A DNA stretch of 28,303 nucleotides from positions 1-28,303 of the IMG/VR virus record IMGVR_UViG_3300027797_000103. One strand, 5' to 3'. Both the position numbers and the translations under genes were made by a program. This stretch comes from a virus. Each line of letters begins with the position of its first letter. Position 1 is the first letter of the stretch. Below, piece after piece: positions 6,436 to 13,085 of this stretch. The notes beneath the pieces were generated by a model. The model was not told where the DNA came from. It did not search any database and was given only the letters and a program-made list of their open reading frames with translations.

Positions 6436-6580
6436 GTTTGTTGAAGACGTTAGGCTTTTATTTGAGAAACACAAAATAGAATATTTAAAAGTAACCACAG
6501 TAAAAACTGTTCTTGATAATAAAATTAACGGATACCACATACATTTTAAAAATGAAAGTAAACAACCAAAACAGGTTTGA
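6416..6580 (+). CDS. Small protein of unknown function, overlapping both neighbours
   Basis: The 54-residue frame runs from ATG 6416 to TGA 6578-6580. It overlaps the previous gene by 20 bases and the next one by 29, which is unusual but fits the packing of this operon. The product is charged, with a helix (EHKFVEDVRLLFEKHKIEYLK) then beta-strand-like segments. It fills what would otherwise be a gap of about 115 bases, and its codon use (AAA, TTA, GAA) is like that of the neighbours. Confidence 0.55.
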   Translation: MTLKEHKFVEDVRLLFEKHKIEYLKVTTVKTVLDNKINGYHIHFKNESKQPKQV

Positions 6581-7211
6581 AGTATCGTTTGATAAAACAA
6601 AGTTCAGTTTATTAAACAAAGACAAAAAGATTGCTTGGTTATTTAGAAGTTCAGAAGTTGGAAAGTGTGCTAAAATATTCGATGACTACTATAACTCAAC
6701 TGAAACTTTAACACCAAAAGATTGGTTCTTGTTTTATAAGTCAGTAATGGGTGTTGATATACTAAAAGAAGTTTCCAATAAGATTATGGAGATAACTAAA
6801 TTAGATGAAGATACCTGTTTTGAATATACAAAGTTCAGAGTTCTTGGTCAAACTTGGAATGGTATGTTAAACGAAATAGATTTAATTAACGAACTTAAAC
6901 AAGAATTTCCAAACATTGAATTTAGAAAGGCAAATTATAATTTAGATGAAAACTATTTTACTGATTGGGAAGCATACAGTTACGGAAAGTTATTTTTAGG
7001 TTTACAAATTAAACCAATAACGTATCAGTATATGAATACACCATATCAGAATCAAGCTAAATTAAACCACGAACTGCAAAGGCAAAAGTACAAAGATGAG
7101 TTTAAAGTTCCGCATTTTTTAATATATTACGAGAACAATAAACTACAAGACAAACAAAAAGTAATAGACAGAATAAATACATTATTAATAAACTTAATAG
7201 AAGTAAGATGA
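6552..7211 (+). CDS. MjaI-family-like restriction endonuclease (candidate)
   Basis: ATG 6552 is preferred to the in-frame TTG at 6513. The 219-residue protein has a probable PD-(D/E)xK nuclease core: E108 in GMLNEIDLINEL (104-115), an acidic segment ending in FTDWEAY (136-142), then QIKPITYQ (152-159), where Q-x-K follows the acidic strand. The final strands (VPHFLIYYENN) end the fold. The WNGMLNEIDLI, QIKP.TY and IYYE blocks resemble the MjaI family of type II enzymes; MjaI cuts CTAG, and its partner methylase is of the TSPPY type. A methyltransferase of that type is encoded at 3075. Family assignment is from memory of motifs. Another PD-(D/E)xK nuclease is the main alternative. Confidence 0.55.
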   Translation: MKVNNQNRFEVSFDKTKFSLLNKDKKIAWLFRSSEVGKCAKIFDDYYNSTETLTPKDWFLFYKSVMGVDILKEVSNKIMEITKLDEDTCFEYTKFRVLGQTWNGMLNEIDLINELKQEFPNIEFRKANYNLDENYFTDWEAYSYGKLFLGLQIKPITYQYMNTPYQNQAKLNHELQRQKYKDEFKVPHFLIYYENNKLQDKQKVIDRINTLLINLIEVR

Positions 7212-7558
7212 GTGCAATACAATTAGAATATTTAAAACAAGTTATCCTTTCGCAACTGTTATTGGAATGTAACGAGAATTTACGCTTTACAGTACAATAC
7301 AAGCAACAAATTAAGAATAGGGTAAACTTACTTAACAAAGATTTAGAAAGCGTCGTACATAAAGAATATACGAGTGTATATAAAACCGACCCTGAAATGA
7401 CTACAAACATTTTAAGCAAAATTGAAAGTTTAGTTACTAAATTAACAACCTCAACACTTGATGAGTTAATTATGATTGATGCAGTTATTGAAAAATACAA
7501 CGAGAATAAAGAATGGTTTAAAGAATATGCAGAAACAGAATTTTTAAAAATAGATTAA
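7208..7558 (+). CDS. Helical protein of unknown function
   Basis: The 116-residue product overlaps the nuclease stop by 4 bases (ATGA) and should be translationally coupled to it. It is predicted all-helical with amphipathic stretches and an acidic C-terminus (WFKEYAETEFLKID). I do not recognise the family. Its tight coupling to the nuclease gene makes it worth testing as a partner or inhibitor of that enzyme, but this is only inference. Confidence 0.65.
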   Translation: MSAIQLEYLKQVILSQLLLECNENLRFTVQYKQQIKNRVNLLNKDLESVVHKEYTSVYKTDPEMTTNILSKIESLVTKLTTSTLDELIMIDAVIEKYNENKEWFKEYAETEFLKID

Positions 7559-7559
7559 T

Positions 7560-7784
7560 ATGGCAACACCAATGCACTACATTACAGAATCAAAGATTGA
7601 TGTAATAGACTTTTGTAAAATGTACGATATGAATTTTAATCGTGGAAATATAGTTAAATATTTAGCAAGAGCAGGTAAAAAAGATAACGAACTTGATGAC
7701 TTGCGTAAAGCCTTAAATTATTTACTTCGTGAAATAGAACACCACGAAAAACTTCAGGAAGAATGGATAGAGAACAACAAATAG
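7560..7784 (+). CDS. DUF3310 protein (T7 gp1.7-like nucleotide kinase family)
   Basis: The 74-residue protein matches the short DUF3310 signature: HYITESKIDVIDFCKMYDM (6-24), then NRGNIVKYLARAGKK (27-41) and DDLRKALNYLLREI (45-58). DUF3310 proteins are widespread in phages; the T7 member gp1.7 is a nucleotide kinase acting on dGMP and dTMP. This copy is little more than the core domain. It likely acts on nucleotide pools during phage replication, but activity of such short members is unproven. Confidence 0.83.
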   Translation: MATPMHYITESKIDVIDFCKMYDMNFNRGNIVKYLARAGKKDNELDDLRKALNYLLREIEHHEKLQEEWIENNK

Positions 7785-7990
7785 TAAGTAGGCTTACAAA
7801 TTTAACTAAAAATATAAATAATATAAATGGTTATGATATACATTTGTCAAGCGATTTGTTTTATCAATATTTATTAGATGTTTTTAATGTAAAAGAATTT
7901 CAAGAAAATGTAAGGTTTGATGGAATTAAAATTGTTTTAGATAATAATTTAAAAGAAAATAGTATTCAAATATTTATAAATAATGAATAA
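7763..7990 (+). CDS. Small protein of unknown function
   Basis: The 75-residue frame overlaps the DUF3310 gene by 22 bases and the next gene by 8. The product alternates a polar helix (QQIVSRLTNLTKNINNI) with beta-strand-like segments (FDGIKIVLDNN, SIQIFINNE). No motif recognised. The overlap pattern and codon use fit a real gene. Confidence 0.6.
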   Translation: MDREQQIVSRLTNLTKNINNINGYDIHLSSDLFYQYLLDVFNVKEFQENVRFDGIKIVLDNNLKENSIQIFINNE

Positions 7991-8195
7991 AAACGCAAAG
8001 ATAGAAGTAACAAGTTTTGAGCACTATATTATAGAAATAGAAGGTGTGAAACATATAAGGTATGTTATGAAGTCTATTGTAGATGGCGAAGATGTTCAAT
8101 GTAATTTACAAGAAGTTTACAAAGGCTACCCAATAACAAAGGAGGGTTTTCTTGAAAGGGCAAGGGAAGGAATGATAAGACAAAGATACAGGTAG
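7983..8195 (+). CDS. Small protein of unknown function whose stop codon lies in the terminator stem
   Basis: The 70-residue product is a charged alpha/beta protein (FEHYIIEIEGVKHIRYVMKSIVDG) with a basic C-terminus (REGMIRQRYR). The TAG stop (8193-8195) is part of the GGTAG arm of the terminator at 8191-8217, so ribosomes finishing this gene would cover the hairpin. I do not recognise its family. Confidence 0.65.
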   Translation: MNKNAKIEVTSFEHYIIEIEGVKHIRYVMKSIVDGEDVQCNLQEVYKGYPITKEGFLERAREGMIRQRYR

Positions 8196-8217
8196 TTTAA
8201 CAGCTACCTTTTTTTTT
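8191..8217 (+). terminator. Intrinsic terminator overlapping a stop codon
   Basis: GGTAG (8191-8195) pairs with CTACC (8204-8208), loop TTTAACAG, followed by nine T. The loop is nearly that of the terminator at 1585 (TTTAACGG), so these are copies of one cassette. The 5' arm contains the TAG stop of the preceding gene. Confidence 0.82.
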
Positions 8218-8267
8218 GTTAAATTTTTGTTAAAATGTTAATAAGTAAAAAATATTTATTATATTTG
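8218..8267 (+). promoter_or_regulatory. Promoter with upstream GTTAA box (copy 2)
   Basis: The box GTTAAATTTTTGTTAA (8218-8233) is followed by the -7 element TATATTTG (8260-8267), 29 bases before ATG 8297. Box-to-box distance is 42, compared with 53 in the other two copies, a difference of 11 bases, about one DNA turn. The -33 region (ATGTTAATAA) matches TTTG poorly. The leader contains ATCAAACAAT (8272-8281), also found in the leader at 13151-13160. Confidence 0.6.
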
Positions 8268-8296
8268 CTGTATCAAACAATTAAAACAAAACAATT

Positions 8297-8488
8297 ATGA
8301 GAACATTTAAGTACAGACAAGAAGAAGTAGAAGTTGAATACAATACTTATGACGATGGTGATAAAGAATATCATCCTGAAATTATTATTGAAGCAGTTTA
8401 TTTTAACGGAGTAAATATACTTCCTATAATGAGCCAAGCTGATGAGATAGAATTAAAAGAAGAAATGACCGATAAACTATTTGCATAA
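8297..8488 (+). CDS. Small acidic protein of unknown function
   Basis: The 63-residue product is beta-rich (FKYRQEEVEVEYNTYDDGD, EIIIEAVYFNGVNIL) and acidic, with a C-terminal helix. It is the first gene behind the 8218-8267 promoter and overlaps the next gene by one base (TAATG). Function unknown; the acidic character would fit a DNA mimic, but there is no specific evidence. Confidence 0.68.
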   Translation: MRTFKYRQEEVEVEYNTYDDGDKEYHPEIIIEAVYFNGVNILPIMSQADEIELKEEMTDKLFA

Positions 8489-8694
8489 TGAAAACAGAAA
8501 TCATAAACGAGTTAGACAACCTTATTCAATTAAGCAAAGATTTAGACAACGCTTATATGAAAAACAAATTACGTGACATTAAAAAGCTACTGCTAAAAGA
8601 ATGGAACGAATCAGATTTATATTACGAACAAATCAGAGAAGTATTAAGAGAAGAAGAAACATTTAACAATTTAAACGCAATAAAAATAAGATAA
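8488..8694 (+). CDS. Small helical protein of unknown function
   Basis: The 68-residue product is helical and highly charged throughout (IINELDNLIQLSKDLDNAY, IKKLLLKEWNESDLYYEQIREVL). It begins on the last base of the preceding stop codon. No motif is recognised. It lies directly before the exonuclease gene. Confidence 0.63.
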   Translation: MKTEIINELDNLIQLSKDLDNAYMKNKLRDIKKLLLKEWNESDLYYEQIREVLREEETFNNLNAIKIR

Positions 8695-8695
8695 T

Positions 8696-9460
8696 ATGAT
8701 AACAACATTTGATAACAAACAATGGACTAAAGAAGAAATACTTTATCTTATGCTTGACGATAGTTTTTACTATGGCTATTTAGGGCAAAACGCTTTAAGT
8801 AGTTCAACTATTAAAACATTAGTAAACTCACCAAAGACTTACTACTTTACAACTAAATACGGAAGTGGTGAAACTCAAGCCTTGCGTGATGGTAAACTAT
8901 TTCATACAATGATATTAGAACCCGAGAAATTAGATGATATTATATTTGTAGATGCAGCTACAAAAGCATCAAAAGAATATAAGTTAGCAAAAGAAACAGG
9001 CAAAGAAGTTTACACTAAAAATGAAAAGAAAGCTGCAGAACGTTTATGCGATGCATTATTAAGAAACGAAGCAGTAAAAGAATACTTAACAAAAGCAGAA
9101 TACGAAGTACCACAAATAGCAATGATTGATGGAATACCTATAAGAGCAAAAGCAGATATAATAAAAGGCAATACTATTATAGATTTAAAAACCACAACAG
9201 GTATAAAAGACTTTAGATATTCAGCAGACAAATATTCATACGATTTACAAGCGTGGTTGTATCGTGAAATGTTTGGAGTAGATAACTTTATATTTATAGC
9301 TATTGACAAAGGTAGTTTAGATATTGCTATCTTTGAATGTAGTGATGAGTTTTACGAGAAAGGGAAACAAAAGTTTGAGCAAGGTGTAAGCAACTATAAA
9401 TACTTTTTTCAAACAGAAGGAGTAGACCTTGACCAATACGTATTAAGAGGAGTATTATAA
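8696..9460 (+). CDS. Exonuclease VIII-like PD-(D/E)xK nuclease
   Basis: The 254-residue protein is of the RecE/exonuclease VIII C-terminal type (DUF3799-like). Visible core residues are GKLFHTMILEPE (66-77, H70), E137 in EYEVPQ, IRAKADII (149-156, D154), IIDLKTT (161-167, D163 and K165) and YDLQAWLY (182-189, Q185), the full set expected for the nuclease. It should resect double-stranded DNA ends in the 5'-3' direction and so supply single strands to the ERF protein. ALSSSTIKTLVNSPKTYYF (33-51) is the usual N-terminal helix. No sign of truncation. Confidence 0.9.
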   Translation: MITTFDNKQWTKEEILYLMLDDSFYYGYLGQNALSSSTIKTLVNSPKTYYFTTKYGSGETQALRDGKLFHTMILEPEKLDDIIFVDAATKASKEYKLAKETGKEVYTKNEKKAAERLCDALLRNEAVKEYLTKAEYEVPQIAMIDGIPIRAKADIIKGNTIIDLKTTTGIKDFRYSADKYSYDLQAWLYREMFGVDNFIFIAIDKGSLDIAIFECSDEFYEKGKQKFEQGVSNYKYFFQTEGVDLDQYVLRGVL

Positions 9461-9726
9461 TGAAAGCAAGAACACCATACCAATTCGCAAAAGAATTAAT
9501 AGACAAGTTTTTACCATACGTTAATTGGAATGACTTGCAAGAAGATTGTGCAAATAAACAATGCGCAATAAGAAACGCAAAACAATGTGCTTTAATTAAC
9601 CTTGATTATATGGAATCAATTATGCTTACTATTTGGGAAGCAGCAGGTATAAACGAAAGTTGCAGAAGTACATATTTATTATCAGTAAGAGAAGAAATAG
9701 AAAAATATAATGGAAATAGTAACTAA
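9460..9726 (+). CDS. Small cysteine-containing protein, paralogue of 10039-10224
   Basis: The 88-residue product starts on the last base of the exonuclease stop (TAATG). It shares with the 61-residue protein at 10039-10224 the pattern A[KR]EL..K near the N-terminus, AK[QE]CALI in the middle, and V[RK][EQ]EIEK at the end. It has five cysteines, three in DCANKQCAIRNAKQC. This is a frequent small family in Bacteroidota phages with no known function to me. The longer copy has an insert between the first and second blocks. Confidence 0.68.
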   Translation: MKARTPYQFAKELIDKFLPYVNWNDLQEDCANKQCAIRNAKQCALINLDYMESIMLTIWEAAGINESCRSTYLLSVREEIEKYNGNSN

Positions 9727-9940
9727 AGACGAAGCGTTTGCTATGACACTTTACGATATTGCACAAGGTGAATCGTTAGAAGGTATGCGACTTATTTTAA
9801 AAGACTATGAAGAACGTGAGCAGTTTGAAATTTGTGCAGGAATACATTTAGCAATAGAGGTATCATACTTTTTAACACTTACCGCAGTTATAGATAAATT
9901 TAACCCAAAAGAATTAGAATTAACATTTGATGAATTATGA
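9710..9940 (+). CDS. Small acidic protein of unknown function
   Basis: The 76-residue product overlaps its predecessor by 17 bases and its successor by 4. It is acidic and mainly helical (EAFAMTLYDIAQGESLEGMRLILKDYEE) with a hydrophobic middle (IHLAIEVSYFLTLTAVI) that is probably a buried helix. Function not recognised. Confidence 0.62.
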   Translation: MEIVTKDEAFAMTLYDIAQGESLEGMRLILKDYEEREQFEICAGIHLAIEVSYFLTLTAVIDKFNPKELELTFDEL

Positions 9941-10035
9941 CCGTATCAGAAATAGTAATAAGCCTTTTTGTTATATTTATTATACCAATAATTATTGTTT
10001 TATTAGAAGTTTTTAGTAATTATAAAAATAAATAA
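9937..10035 (+). CDS. Very small single-helix membrane protein
   Basis: The 32-residue frame from ATG 9937 to TAA 10033-10035 is almost entirely one hydrophobic helix (VISLFVIFIIPIIIVLL, residues 7-23) with a basic C-terminal end (NYKNK), consistent with an inner-membrane protein. It overlaps the previous gene by ATGA and is 3 bases before the next, so it occupies the only gap in the run. Function unknown. Confidence 0.6.
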   Translation: MTVSEIVISLFVIFIIPIIIVLLEVFSNYKNK

Positions 10036-10038
10036 ACT

Positions 10039-10224
10039 ATGAGTAGTCCAAAAGAAGAAGCGAGAGAGTTAGTTTATAAATATATGAATTCTAATAATAT
10101 GATTTTTTTAATTGAAGGAGCTAAAGAATGTGCATTAATAGCAGTTGAAATGGTTATTTTAAATTGCTATGAAGAAGAGGAGTACTATTGGCAAGAAGTT
10201 AAACAAGAAATAGAAAAATTATGA
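10039..10224 (+). CDS. Small protein, paralogue of 9460-9726
   Basis: The 61-residue product has the blocks PKEEARELVYKYM (4-16), AKECALIAVEMV (28-39) and YYWQEVKQEIEKL (49-61). These line up with the 88-residue protein at 9460, so the two appear to be an internal duplication with divergence. It overlaps the DnaA-like gene by 4 bases (ATGA). Confidence 0.68.
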   Translation: MSSPKEEARELVYKYMNSNNMIFLIEGAKECALIAVEMVILNCYEEEEYYWQEVKQEIEKL

Positions 10225-10685
10225 TAATAGAAAAAATAAAACAAGAAACAGGAATTGATGTAACCTTAAAAAGTAGGAAGCGTGAACAAGTAGAAATGAA
10301 AACATTAGCGTCATTTTTATTTAGACAAAAAGGATATTCTTTAACACAAATAGGAAAAGAGTTAAACTTAAACCACGCAACTATAATACACCACTTAAAA
10401 ATATATGAAACTGTTAAACACTATAACCCAAAGATACAAGAATTAGAAAATACTATAATAGGAAACAAACCTGATTTAGTAGTTGAATCATTACAGCTTA
10501 CAAATAAATTAAAAGATATTGAAATATCAGAACTTAAAAAACAAATAGAACAATTAAAAAAACAGCATACTAATAAAACTATAAACAGATTAATACCTTT
10601 ATTAGAACACGAAGATATAAAAGAAAAATTTGAAGCATTTTTAAACATTAACGAAAAAGCAAAATACTATAAGAAATATGAGTAA
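10221..10685 (+). CDS. DnaA domain IV-like DNA-binding protein with coiled coil
   Basis: The 154-residue protein has an N-terminal segment like the DNA-binding domain IV of DnaA: RKREQVEMKTLASFLFRQKG (19-38), YSLTQIGKELNLNHATIIHH (39-58), where NHATIIHH corresponds to the DHSTVIHA signature helix that reads the DnaA box. It lacks the AAA+ ATPase domain. Residues about 90-125 form a probable coiled coil (ISELKKQIEQLKKQ), suggesting dimerisation. It may bind the phage origin or compete with host DnaA; a transcriptional role is equally possible. Confidence 0.78.
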   Translation: MIIEKIKQETGIDVTLKSRKREQVEMKTLASFLFRQKGYSLTQIGKELNLNHATIIHHLKIYETVKHYNPKIQELENTIIGNKPDLVVESLQLTNKLKDIEISELKKQIEQLKKQHTNKTINRLIPLLEHEDIKEKFEAFLNINEKAKYYKKYE

Positions 10686-10860
10686 CTTACAAACAGCAAA
10701 AGAAAGAGCAGAAAACTATATGAAGCTAAAAGCAGGATATAAACAAACACCCTTACAAAGAATACAAAGAGTAATGAACTTCTATTATAAAAGAGGTTGC
10801 AATAAAGAATCAGTGAACACAATTTATAAAAAAATACTAAAAGATAAATTTAAGATATGA
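10678..10860 (+). CDS. Small basic protein of unknown function
   Basis: The 60-residue product is very basic and helical (TAKERAENYMKLKAGYKQTPLQRIQRVMNFYYKRG). It overlaps the DnaA-like gene by 8 bases and the next by 4. The charge suggests nucleic-acid contact, but no motif is recognisable. Confidence 0.62.
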   Translation: MSNLQTAKERAENYMKLKAGYKQTPLQRIQRVMNFYYKRGCNKESVNTIYKKILKDKFKI

Positions 10861-11108
10861 GCACAACATTTGGAATATTAACAGAACAAATAGACCATAA
10901 TAAATTAGTTGATGAAGATGGAGACTTACATTTTTATATATCAAAGACTATATTTGAACCAATATTTTTTAGAGGTAATTCTTCAAGATGGTTGGTTTCT
11001 TATGGAGAACAATTTAAAGATGATACAATAGTTTATGCTTTAGATAATACTCAACAAGGAATACACACAATAAAAGACATTAAACAATTTTTAAAAAATA
11101 AGATATGA
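10857..11108 (+). CDS. Small protein of unknown function
   Basis: The 83-residue product is a mixed alpha/beta protein (DLHFYISKTIFEPIFFRG, SRWLVSYGEQFKDDTIVYALDN) ending in a short helix with lysines. Overlaps by ATGA on both sides show it is part of the operon. Function not recognised. Confidence 0.64.
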   Translation: MSTTFGILTEQIDHNKLVDEDGDLHFYISKTIFEPIFFRGNSSRWLVSYGEQFKDDTIVYALDNTQQGIHTIKDIKQFLKNKI

Positions 11109-11290
11109 AACTACAATTAACAGCATACAAAAAAACATACACTATTGAAACTGAAAATGATGATTTATATATTAAGGAATACTTTGATATAATCATTGGC
11201 TTACTTATACAAGCAGGTTTCCATAAAGAAACAATAGATAGAACAATAATAGAATTATCTGACGAATTAAAAGAAGAACAAGATGCCTGA
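11105..11290 (+). CDS. Small acidic protein of unknown function
   Basis: The 61-residue product begins with two beta strands (MKLQLTAYKKTYTIETEND) and continues as an amphipathic helix (IKEYFDIIIGLLIQAGFHKETIDRTIIELS) with an acidic end. It resembles small unassigned phage proteins lying before terminase genes in Bacteroidota phages. It overlaps the next gene by 8 bases. Confidence 0.63.
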   Translation: MKLQLTAYKKTYTIETENDDLYIKEYFDIIIGLLIQAGFHKETIDRTIIELSDELKEEQDA

Positions 11291-11435
11291 TATAACAATG
11301 TGTAACGGAAAGAATTGTGATTTAGCTTCAACCTGTTATAGATACAAAGCTGAACCAAGTAGATACGGACAAACCTATTTTACTGAAGCACCTATTGAAG
11401 ATGAACAATGTGATTATTATTGGGAAGTAGTTTAA
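11283..11435 (+). CDS. Small cysteine-rich protein, possible zinc knuckle
   Basis: The 50-residue frame runs from ATG 11283 to TAA 11433-11435. Cysteines C7, C12, C18 and C43, in the pattern CNGKNCDLASTC then QCDYYW, could bind a metal. YRY.AEPS.YGQTYF between them is a recurrent pattern in small Bacteroidota phage proteins. Its end overlaps a degraded terminator cassette. Function unknown. Confidence 0.65.
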   Translation: MPDITMCNGKNCDLASTCYRYKAEPSRYGQTYFTEAPIEDEQCDYYWEVV

Positions 11436-11448
11436 CAATAACCTTTTT
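11427..11448 (+). terminator. Degraded copy of the reused terminator
   Basis: GTAGTTTAACA-ATA-ACC-TTTTT aligns with the intact copy at 8191 (GGTAGTTTAACA-GCT-ACC-TTTTT), but the GCT triplet of the 3' arm has become ATA, which breaks the stem. It probably no longer stops transcription, so the early operon could read into the terminase genes. Confidence 0.35.
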
Positions 11449-11450
11449 AG

Positions 11451-11463
11451 TTTATTTTTAAAT
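11451..11463 (+). repeat. TTTATTTTTAAAT motif before the terminase small-subunit gene
   Basis: This 13-base sequence recurs exactly at 25233-25245, and its core TTWATTTTTAAA also occurs at 13817-13828 and 21179-21190, each just before a structural-module gene. It is a candidate late-promoter or leader element; the AT-rich background makes the call weak. Confidence 0.35.
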
Positions 11464-11484
11464 TGATAATAAAGTTTTTCAATT

Positions 11485-11745
11485 ATGGAAGATAAAAGAA
11501 AATTAAACGGAGGGCATCCAAATAGCGGTCGCAAATCTAAAGCTGAAGAAGTTGCTTTAATAGAGAAGTTAACTCCATTAGAGCCTTTGGCTTTTGCTGC
11601 ATTAGAGAAAGGATTAGAGCGCGGTGATTTTAAATTCACTCAACTGTTCTACAATTACTATGCAGGTAAACCACGTGAAACAAAAGACGTTACTTTAATT
11701 AGTGAACAGCCTATATTTGATATAAGCGATTTAGAAGACATTTAA
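11485..11745 (+). CDS. Probable terminase small subunit
   Basis: The 86-residue protein lies 9 bases before the large terminase. It starts with a basic, glycine-rich segment (KRKLNGGHPNSGRKSKAEE) typical of small DNA-packaging proteins, followed by a helical region (EKLTPLEPLAFAALEKGLERG, FKFTQLFYNYYAGKPRETK). Small subunits recognise phage DNA for packaging. It is shorter than most TerS proteins (usually 120-200 residues) and has no clear helix-turn-helix, so the call relies on position and the N-terminal segment. Confidence 0.62.
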   Translation: MEDKRKLNGGHPNSGRKSKAEEVALIEKLTPLEPLAFAALEKGLERGDFKFTQLFYNYYAGKPRETKDVTLISEQPIFDISDLEDI

Positions 11746-11754
11746 GCAACGATA

Positions 11755-12921
11755 ATGGAATTTATAATAACTACTGCTTTAAAGAAGTTATTGCGTCTTA
11801 AAAAGCGTATTAAAATTGTTAGAGGTGGTACATCTGCTTCTAAGACCTTTTCTATTTTGCCTATACTAATAGATAGGGCAATTAAGACACCCGATTTGGA
11901 AATTAGCGTAGTATCAGAATCAATACCACATTTACGCAGGGGTGCATTAAAAGACTTCTTAAAAATAATGATGGCACTTGGTAGATACAACGATAATCAA
12001 TTTAACAAATCAACTTTAAAATATACTTTTGTTAATGGTAGTTATATTGAATTCTTTAGTGTTGACCAACCTGACAAACTTCGTGGAGCAAGACGTAATG
12101 TTTTATATGTTAACGAATGTAACAATGTAGACTTTGATTCTTACTACCAATTAGCTATTCGTACTTCAGGCGAGATATGGTTAGATTATAACCCGAGTAG
12201 TTTATTTTGGGTAGATAGGGAATTGTTAACTCAAGATGATGTTGATTTTATAACCTTAACCTATTTAGATAATGAAGCACTATCGGAAACAATAGTAAAG
12301 GAAATTGAATCAGCAAAAGAAAAAGCAAAGACTTCATCTTATTGGGAAAATTGGTGGCAGGTTTACGGACTTGGGCAAACAGGTTCATTAGAAGGGGTTT
12401 GTATTCCTGAATGGCAAGAGATTAACCTACCAACTGAAGCAAGACTATTATGTTATGGTATGGATTGGGGTTACAGCAATGACCCTACTTCTTTAATAGC
12501 TATGTACAAATATAATGATGCTTACATATTTGATGAGTTGATATATCAAAAAGGCTTATTAAATTCAGACATAAGCGATTTGCTTAAAACAAACGAAGTC
12601 AAGGATATTGTTTATGCCGATAGTGCTGAACCAAAATCAATAGCCGAGTTAAATAGTTACGGACATAATGTTTTACCTGTTACAAAAGGAAGGGATAGTA
12701 TTGTATATGGTTTAAATTTAATTAATCAGAATAAGGTTTATGTAACTTCAAGAAGTAAGAACTTAATCAACGAACTTCAAAACTATATTTGGATGGTAGA
12801 TAAGCAAGGCAATAAACTTAATAAACCTATTGACGCTTATAATCACGCAATAGATGCTATGCGTTACGCTATGACTTCACAATTAGAGAATCCACACAAA
12901 GGAAACTATTATATTTACTAA
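11755..12921 (+). CDS. terL: Terminase large subunit
   Basis: The 388-residue protein has both parts of the packaging motor. The ATPase shows Walker A GGTSASKT (24-31) and Walker B LYVNEC (117-122, catalytic E121). The RNase H-like nuclease shows MDWGYSNDP (236-244, D237), VYADSAEPK (286-294, D289) and HAIDAMRYA (364-372, D367). The arrangement is that of the PBSX/Terminase_3 family. It pumps DNA into the prohead and cuts the concatemer. The length is slightly short for the family but no motif is missing. Its stop shares a base with the next start. Confidence 0.95.
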   Translation: MEFIITTALKKLLRLKKRIKIVRGGTSASKTFSILPILIDRAIKTPDLEISVVSESIPHLRRGALKDFLKIMMALGRYNDNQFNKSTLKYTFVNGSYIEFFSVDQPDKLRGARRNVLYVNECNNVDFDSYYQLAIRTSGEIWLDYNPSSLFWVDRELLTQDDVDFITLTYLDNEALSETIVKEIESAKEKAKTSSYWENWWQVYGLGQTGSLEGVCIPEWQEINLPTEARLLCYGMDWGYSNDPTSLIAMYKYNDAYIFDELIYQKGLLNSDISDLLKTNEVKDIVYADSAEPKSIAELNSYGHNVLPVTKGRDSIVYGLNLINQNKVYVTSRSKNLINELQNYIWMVDKQGNKLNKPIDAYNHAIDAMRYAMTSQLENPHKGNYYIY

Positions 12922-13082
12922 TGACATACGCTGAAATAATTGCTACAATAGAATGTTATATCTATTTAACAACAAATCAAAATGTATTAATAGCTATGCC
13001 GAGAAACGTAGGCGAAATAAAGAAAATGAAAGCTATGTATGAGGTTGCTAAATTAAACGTAGCTTATATGTATCAGATTTAA
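12921..13082 (+). CDS. Small protein of unknown function after the terminase
   Basis: The 53-residue frame begins at ATG 12921 (TAATG overlap with terL) and ends at TAA 13080-13082. The product is helical, with a central MPRNVGEIKKMKAMYEVAKLNVAYM segment. It looks like a small soluble protein and is unassigned. Overlap with terL and matching codon use support it as real. Confidence 0.58.
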   Translation: MTYAEIIATIECYIYLTTNQNVLIAMPRNVGEIKKMKAMYEVAKLNVAYMYQI

Positions 13083-13085
13083 AAA

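Noticed and set aside
6513-6551. TTG start for the nuclease candidate, adding 13 residues
   Set aside because: It lies deep inside the overlapping 54-residue gene, and ATG 6552 gives a normal N-terminus; the added residues do not look conserved.
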